A stretch of DNA of 64,000 nucleotides from Cladorhizidae sp. MBARI D1340-BT2 (Eukaryota; Porifera; Demospongiae; Poecilosclerida; Cladorhizidae). The stretch covers positions 31,742,017 through 31,806,016 of the forward strand of contig JAQNBH010000011.1 in assembly GCA_028752905.1 (NCBI GenBank), given 5' to 3'. Numbering within the stretch: position 1 is the stretch's first letter; the number at the start of each line of letters is the position of its first letter. A program made the position numbers and the translations under genes. Below the pieces are notes generated by a model. The model did no database searches. It was given only the letters and a program-made list of their open reading frames with translations, and had not been told where the DNA came from. Below, one piece after another: positions 57,960-64,000 of the stretch.

Positions 57960-59220
57960 GGAAGACTCACCAACAACTGCTCCACAAGATGATGCTGACA
58001 CCTTGAGTGAAGACGACCTCCCAGACGGGGTCGACGATATGTTCCTTACCTAGTCCAACAGAGCGAAGAGGACCAGGAGCAGCTGGAACATCCCCGAAGG
58101 AAGAGCAGAAGACCTGATACCCTCTTCTACCAACGGCCTCCTCTACCGGAGATGGACCCCAGCAAAACAGCATGAGGAGATCAGCCAGGTGGTTTTACCA
58201 CAAACATATCAAGAGATAGCTACGGATGGCACACCAGATGCCATGGGCAGGGCACCTGGGCCGTATGTAAGAGGACGACAGCCAGGCTGATGCAGCATTT
58301 TTTCTGGCCCCGGATGAGAGCCGATGTCGCTGACCTCTGCATCAGATGCCAGGACTGCCAGCGAGCGGCACACGGGACTACTCAAAAGGTACCATTAATT
58401 CCCCTTCCCATTATACCGTTCAGCAGAATGGCGATTGACTTAGTCGGACCGCTACCCGAGACGAGGAAAGGGCATCGTTTTATCTTGACCATGTGTGACT
58501 ACGTACTGTAGTACCCCGAGGCATCCCCCCTTTGCACGACAACCACTCCTGATATTGCCGAAGCTCCGGTCGACTTCTTCTCCAGAGTTGGATTTCTTCA
58601 TAACCAACAGGGAGTCAAACTTCATCAGCGGCCTCATGCAGGAGTTTTACTGGTTGTTTGGAATCAGATCCATCCGGACATCGGCCCACCACCCACAAAC
58701 GGATGGTATGGTCGAACGTTTCAACCAAACCCTGAAGCACATGCTCAAAAAAGTCATTGGGCTATTTGATGAACAGTGTATGTACTATTTGCTTACAGAA
58801 GTGCTCCACAGGAATCTACCAGCTACTCTCCTTTGGACTCCTCTAAAGGAGTACTATTTCCTTTCTCCAGGACACCTACCGACGACTGGAGATGGCACAG
58901 GAGCTTGCATCACTCCTTCAAATGCAAGCCAAGTTCGAGATGAAGGCCCACTATGACAAAACAGCCAGAGACCGCATCTTCCAGGTGGTGATCTCGCTCT
59001 GGTCCTGCTGCCTAACTCCATGAATAAGCTCCTGGCCAAGTGGCAAGGCCCGTTCCTGGTGGCAGACAAGCTCTCAGCAACCACCTTCCGAATTAGGATG
59101 GATGGGTGCAGCATGTCGCTTCGGACATATGTACCAATCAATAGGCCCGCAAAATGGGAGTCGCCATCCGCAGTCTGCCTGATGGTGGGGGTGGGACCAG
59201 ATGTCACGCTAGAGGCAGAC
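57960..59220 (+). pseudogene. Element B integrase
   Basis: MQHFFWPRMRADVADLCIRC then QDCQRAAHG (58290-58376) is the HHCC zinc domain. FSRMAIDLVGPLPETRKGHR carries the first catalytic Asp. SAHHPQTDGMVERFNQTLKH (about 58680) is the conserved core helix with the catalytic Glu. KLLAKWQGPFLVADKLS (59023-59075) is the GPY/F C-terminal module. Frameshifts and stops separate these blocks. Immediately after, without another domain, the frame enters the RT leader. Confidence 0.85.
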
Positions 59221-59239
59221 ATCCCCCCACATGGCCAGA

Positions 59240-59397
59240 CTGTCCACAGATCTCGGACTCCAACATTAACCCGGAGCTGGAGGACTCCCAGACAGCACAG
59301 CTGTTGGCACTGCTACACCACTACCACCCACTCTTCACAGATGCATCAGGGAGGACAGACAGAGCCATGGTCATGACAGGTGAGGCATTACCAATCC
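59240..59397 (+). pseudogene. Element B RT leader (left of the minisatellite)
   Basis: The frame reads NPELEDSQTAQLLALLHHYH then PLFTDASGRTDRA and TGEALPIHS. This matches the segment that precedes gypsy RT (LxxLLxxYxxxFxxxxGRTxxxxHxIxTGxxxPI). It continues integrase into RT and shows that the IN-RT order is original. Confidence 0.75.
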
Positions 59398-60322
59398 ACT
59401 CACCCCATACACCCTCCCTCACTCACCCCATACACTCCCCCTCACTCACCCCATACACTCCCCCTCACTCACCCCATACACTCCCCCTCACTCACCCCAT
59501 ACACTCACCCCATACACTCCCCCTCACTCACCCCATACACTCCCCCTCACTCACCCCATACACTCCCCCTCACTCACCCCATACACTCCCCCCCCCCCCA
59601 CTCACCCCATACACTCCCCCTCACTCACCCCATACACTCCCCCCCCCCCCACTCACCCCATACACTCCCCCTCACTCACCCCATACACTCACCCTCACTC
59701 ACCCCATACACTCCCCCTCACTCACCCCATACACTCCCCCCCCCCCACTCACCCCATACACTCCCCCTCACTCACCCCATACACTCCCCCTCACTCACCC
59801 CATACACTCCCCCTCACTCACCCCATACACTCCCCCTCACTCACCCCATACACTCCCCCTCAGTCACCCCATACACTCCCCCTCACTCACCCTCACTCAC
59901 CCCATACACTCACCCCATACACTCACCCCATACACTCCCCCTCACTCACCCCATACACTCCCCCTCACCCCATACACTCCCCCTCACTCACCCCATACAC
60001 TCCCCCTCACTCACCCCATACACTCCCCCTCACTCACCCCATACACTCCCCCTCACTCACCCCATACACTCCCCCTCACTCACCCCATACACTCCCCCTC
60101 ACTCACCCCATACACTCCCCCTCACTCACCCCATACACTCACCCCATACACTCCCCCTCACTCACCCCATACACTCCCCCTCACTCACCCCATACACTCC
60201 CCCTCACTCACCCCATACACTCCCCCTCACTCACCCCATACACTCCCCCTCACTCACCCCATACACTCCCCCTCACCCCATACACTCCCCCTCACTCACC
60301 CCATACACTCCCCCTCACTCCA
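59398..60322 (+). repeat. 23-bp minisatellite inside element B, at the RT leader
   Basis: About 40 units of CACTCACCCCATACACTCCC plus CCT, with a few shortened units and C-run variants. It separates the codons for ALPIHS from RKDTVKKEIEQML, which are close together in gypsy elements, so it grew within the coding sequence. The unit is not a multiple of three. Confidence 0.95.
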
Positions 60323-61090
60323 GAAAAGACACTGTGAAGAAGGAAATCGAGCAGATGCTGCGAGCTGACCTGATTGAGACAAGCACCAGTGCCTGGGTGC
60401 TCCCATTGTCCTGGTGCCGAAAAAGGATGGATCACTCCGCCTCTGCGTTGACTACCGTAAGCTGAATGCGGTGACCCGTTCTCACCCCTTCCCTATGCCA
60501 AGGATCATCGACGGCCTCGCCAGTGCCCCTTATATCACCACCCTTGACCTCACCAAGGGCTTGGCAGGTGCCAGTCGAAGATAGCTCCAAACCGAAGACG
60601 GCTTTTGTGGCACCCTATGGCAAATACCAATTCAAAGCCATGCCATCCGGTCCAGTCGGAGCACCCAGCATTCCTTAGAATGCTGAACACAATTTGTGGA
60701 GATGCATCCAGCTTGGTATCTGCATATATGGATGATGTTGTTGTGTTCAGCTCATCATGGTAACTCCACCTTGGTCACATCAGACAGACTCTGCAAGATT
60801 GTGATATGCAGGCCTCACCATCAAACAGAGCAAGTGCCGTTACACTACGTTTCAGTGCCCCTAGTTGGGCCACATCATCGGGAGAGGCCAAGTCAGACCA
60901 GGGACAGAGAAAATCAGCGGTATAGGAATTCACCACTCCATCCCCCCAAAAGGACCATTTCTGGGTTTAGCCAGATATTACCGGAGGTTCATTCTGGACT
61001 ATGTGACCACAGCAGCCACGCTCACGGACCTCATCATAAGGAACTCCCCGACCGACTTGCCTGGAGAGACACCCACCAGCAAGCATTCCA
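60323..61090 (+). pseudogene. Element B reverse transcriptase
   Basis: [20 protein letters not shown] and STSAW start the RT. In shifted frames [40 protein letters not shown], and SKPKTAFVAPYGKYQFKAMP follow. The catalytic YMDD is at 60725-60736 (AYMDDVVV). ARYYRRFILDY is the thumb region. Gypsy-type in every motif; several indels and stops. Confidence 0.88.
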
Positions 61091-61521
61091 GGTACTGAAG
61101 GACACACTCTCAAAAGAACCAGTACTCCAAGGCCTAGACTTTGACCGGCCTTTTGTCATAGAGACAGACGCCTCCGGCGTTGGGGTAAGTGCTGTACTGA
61201 GCCAAATGGATGAAGCAGAGGTTGACCGCCCTGCAGCATTCTTCTCAAGGAAGATGCTCCTCCGTGAGAAGAACTACATGTATGCGGCGGTCGAAAAAGA
61301 GTGTCTAGCCATTGTAGAAGCTGTTGAAACACTTCAGTGTATACTTGACAGGCGTCCACTTCACCATCACAACCGACCACAACTCTCTCCGCTACCTGGA
61401 TCGTACAGTATGCGAGACACGGGGCAGGCTCACCCGGTGGGCCCCACTCCTGCAGCCCTATGACTACACCATACTCCACCCACCAGGAAAAGCAAATGCC
61501 AATGCCGACGTACTATCGTGA
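61091..61521 (+). pseudogene. Element B RNase H
   Basis: VIETDASGVGVSAVLSQMDE has the first catalytic Asp, AAVEKECLAIVEAVETLQ the Glu block, and TTDHNSLRYLDR the second Asp. It ends with ILHPPGKANANADVLS and a stop at 61521, forty bases before the 3' LTR. A frameshift near 61330 joins the two halves in different frames. Nothing else lies between RNase H and the 3' LTR, so there is no downstream integrase or env. Confidence 0.88.
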
Positions 61522-61548
61522 CAGGCGTAGAAGATTCCAGCTACGCTC

Positions 61549-61562
61549 AAGAGGAGGGGAAG
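61549..61562 (+). other. Polypurine tract of element B
   Basis: AAGAGGAGGGGAAG is directly followed by the TGTCAGGG start of the 3' LTR. It is the usual plus-strand primer of LTR elements. Confidence 0.85.
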
Positions 61563-61941
61563 TGTCAGGGATCTCCCAACACAGGAGAATCCCTGATGAC
61601 AGGTCAGGGTAGTCATCAAGGCCAGGTGGAACTACCTGTGGCAGAGAATCAACCCTTTGAAGGGATGGTGTGAACCACTTGAACTTAACAAATGCATGCA
61701 CATACATGTATCCATTGTCCAGACAGGATAATTATGTGAGCTCTAATATACCCATATATGGTCATAAAGGACTTGGGAGCTTGCTGCCATAAAAGGAGCA
61801 AGACCCCAGTCCTCGGGGTTCAGAGTTTTGTGAATGTGACTGTAGCTGGAGTCAATGAGAATATTATCGTAAAGTGCTCTTACTTGGTGTTTCTTAGTGG
61901 AGTGATTAACTCGCAGTAACGGACTAGTTCCATCCCCTACA
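61563..61941 (+). repeat. 3' LTR of element B
   Basis: It matches the 5' LTR along its whole length with scattered differences (for example CTATACCTGTGG against CTACCTGTGG), which indicates an old insertion. Confidence 0.93.
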
Positions 61942-61946
61942 CACAC

Positions 61947-62291
61947 AGCAAGAAGGTGGGCTAGTCATGGTTATTCAAATATCGGGTGTCTAGTGAAGCC
62001 GTGTGGCTATGTGCGAGGAAGTTTATTGCTCCGAGTGATGTACATAAGCATACCCACGGCAAAACAGTTTGTCACAGCAGCCTCTCCTCAGTTTCTATGG
62101 CAACGCTTAGCTCTTCCTCGCTCAAACCTTTTAATTTTACTTGCTTCCATCATTAGACTGAGCCATGTCTTAGCAGTGCAAAGAATTAACCATGTTGCAA
62201 ATTTACGCACATGCAGGTCACTTATTGCTCCATGTGGCATATGTATGTATGTACACCTGAGGCAAAAATGTTTTTCTCTTGCTTCGCTCGA
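61947..62291. other. Unannotated stretch
   Basis: No exon of the SSX2IP-like gene and no repeat recognised. Confidence 0.4.
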
Positions 62292-62900
<609 letters not shown>

Positions 62901-63101
62901 CAGTAGACCCTCACTAATCCGAATAGCCTGGGGATCTGAGTAGTTCGGATTAGTGAAATTTTCGGATTAGTGAAATTTATGAATATCATTATATTGAACA
63001 CTGAATTTGTTTATTTTTTGCAGGTATTTTTTGCAGGTATTTTTTGCAGGTGTGGGTTGAATAGTGGGTTGAATACTGGGTGGTGGGAGTACAAGTTATT
63101 T

Positions 63102-63410
63102 TTAATCATTATGATCCCTTCCCATCCTCATTCTTTTAGCAGATCTCCGGAATCCCATCTCAGTCTTCTTCCTTTTGCATCCACACAACTCGCTTCCCTT
63201 CTTCTTTATGTCTGAGATAGTTGAGACTCCAACTCCATACTGTTCAGATAGTAACTTGTAGCTTTTCTTCCCGAGCTGGTCCAGGATCTCGACCTTCTCC
63301 TCCATGGTAAGGCTCTTGTGTGCTCTTTTCTTCTCCTTTTCTTCTCCGTAATCATGCAGCTGCATCGTGACAGGCTCGTGGTAGGTTTGAAGTTCAATAA
63401 TGGCACCCAT
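63102..63410 (-). pseudogene. Tigger-like transposase N-terminus (CENP-B-type HTH)
   Basis: KKRAHKSLTMEEKVEILDQL then GKKSYKLLSEQYGVGVSTIS and DIKKKG is the first helix-turn-helix of pogo/Tigger/CENP-B proteins, which binds the transposon ends. The frame stops shortly after, and no DDE domain follows within the element, so it is a truncated copy that could at most encode a DNA-binding peptide. Confidence 0.85.
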
Positions 63411-63415
63411 TTTGA

Positions 63416-63728
<313 letters not shown>

Positions 63729-63793
63729 TTTGCTACCCAGTTCGGATTAGCGAGGTTTCGGATTAACGGGGTCCGGATTAGTGAGGGTCTACA

Positions 63794-64000
<207 letters not shown>

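Larger units (their letters stand above)
55877..61941 (+). mobile_element. Element B: LTR retrotransposon with integrase upstream of gypsy-type RT (Gmr1-like order)
   Basis: Two LTRs of 379 bp (55877-56255 and 61563-61941) begin TGTCAGGGATCTCCCAACAC and end CATCCCCTACA. Both sides carry the 5-bp target duplication CACAC (55872-55876 and 61942-61946). A polypurine tract, AAGAGGAGGGGAAG, abuts the 3' LTR. The internal order is gag, protease, integrase, reverse transcriptase, RNase H. RT and integrase sequences are gypsy-like, but this order is copia-like, as known for Gmr1-type elements. All genes carry frameshifts or stops, so the copy is dead. A 23-bp minisatellite expands the integrase-RT junction by about 0.9 kb. 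Confidence 0.92.

Overview
This window is eukaryotic. Coding sequence is split into short exons with GT/GC...AG borders, and it sits in a sea of tandem repeats and decayed transposons. The two recognisable host genes (an OATP/SLCO organic-anion transporter and an SSX2IP/ADIP-like coiled-coil protein) are animal families. A fragment resembling the P2X7 intracellular domain, a 60-bp intron, and the mix of piggyBac, hAT, Tigger/pogo and Ty3/gypsy relics suggest an invertebrate. A sponge or another non-bilaterian is my best guess, but nothing here proves the phylum.

Layout. 1-2 kb: P2X7-domain-like fragments in inverted orientation. 4.2-26.3 kb, plus strand: OATP gene with four visible exons (4248-4985, 10555-10741, 12985-13144, 25665-26067). 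The 5' end is missing from the window, and I could not find the exon(s) between the Kazal-like exon and the last exon. Its introns hold a piggyBac deletion derivative (5574-6905, TTAA duplication), hAT relics, a 742-bp fold-back element in a TTAA site (13446-14187), several minisatellites, a decayed copy of the gene's own last exon (22421-22668) and a retrotransposon-like 3' end with a 245-bp tandem duplication. 26.3-34 kb: no gene recognised, mostly minisatellites and a perfect 56-bp-arm hairpin.

34.0-43.5 kb, plus strand: decayed Ty3/gypsy-like element (element A) with the usual order gag-PR-RT-RH-IN. Three minisatellites interrupt it, at least two of which are visibly amplified from its own conserved coding motifs. 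44.4-52.3 kb, minus strand: five exons of an SSX2IP/ADIP-like gene whose reading phases join exactly, including one GC-AG intron and one 7.1-kb intron carrying a 2.9-kb array of a 36-bp unit. 52.4-54.8 kb: a Tigger-like transposon (53069-54492) sitting in TAA microsatellites. 55.1-55.7 kb: near-perfect 33-bp array. 55.9-61.9 kb, plus strand: second LTR retrotransposon (element B) with 379-bp LTRs and a CACAC target duplication. Its integrase lies upstream of a gypsy-type reverse transcriptase (Gmr1-like order), and another minisatellite sits inside the integrase-RT junction. 62.3-64.0 kb: TAA microsatellites around and inside a second, short Tigger-like element.

The two host genes have no evident functional link. 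The most unusual theme is the repeated birth of minisatellites inside retrotransposon coding sequence, at conserved protein motifs.
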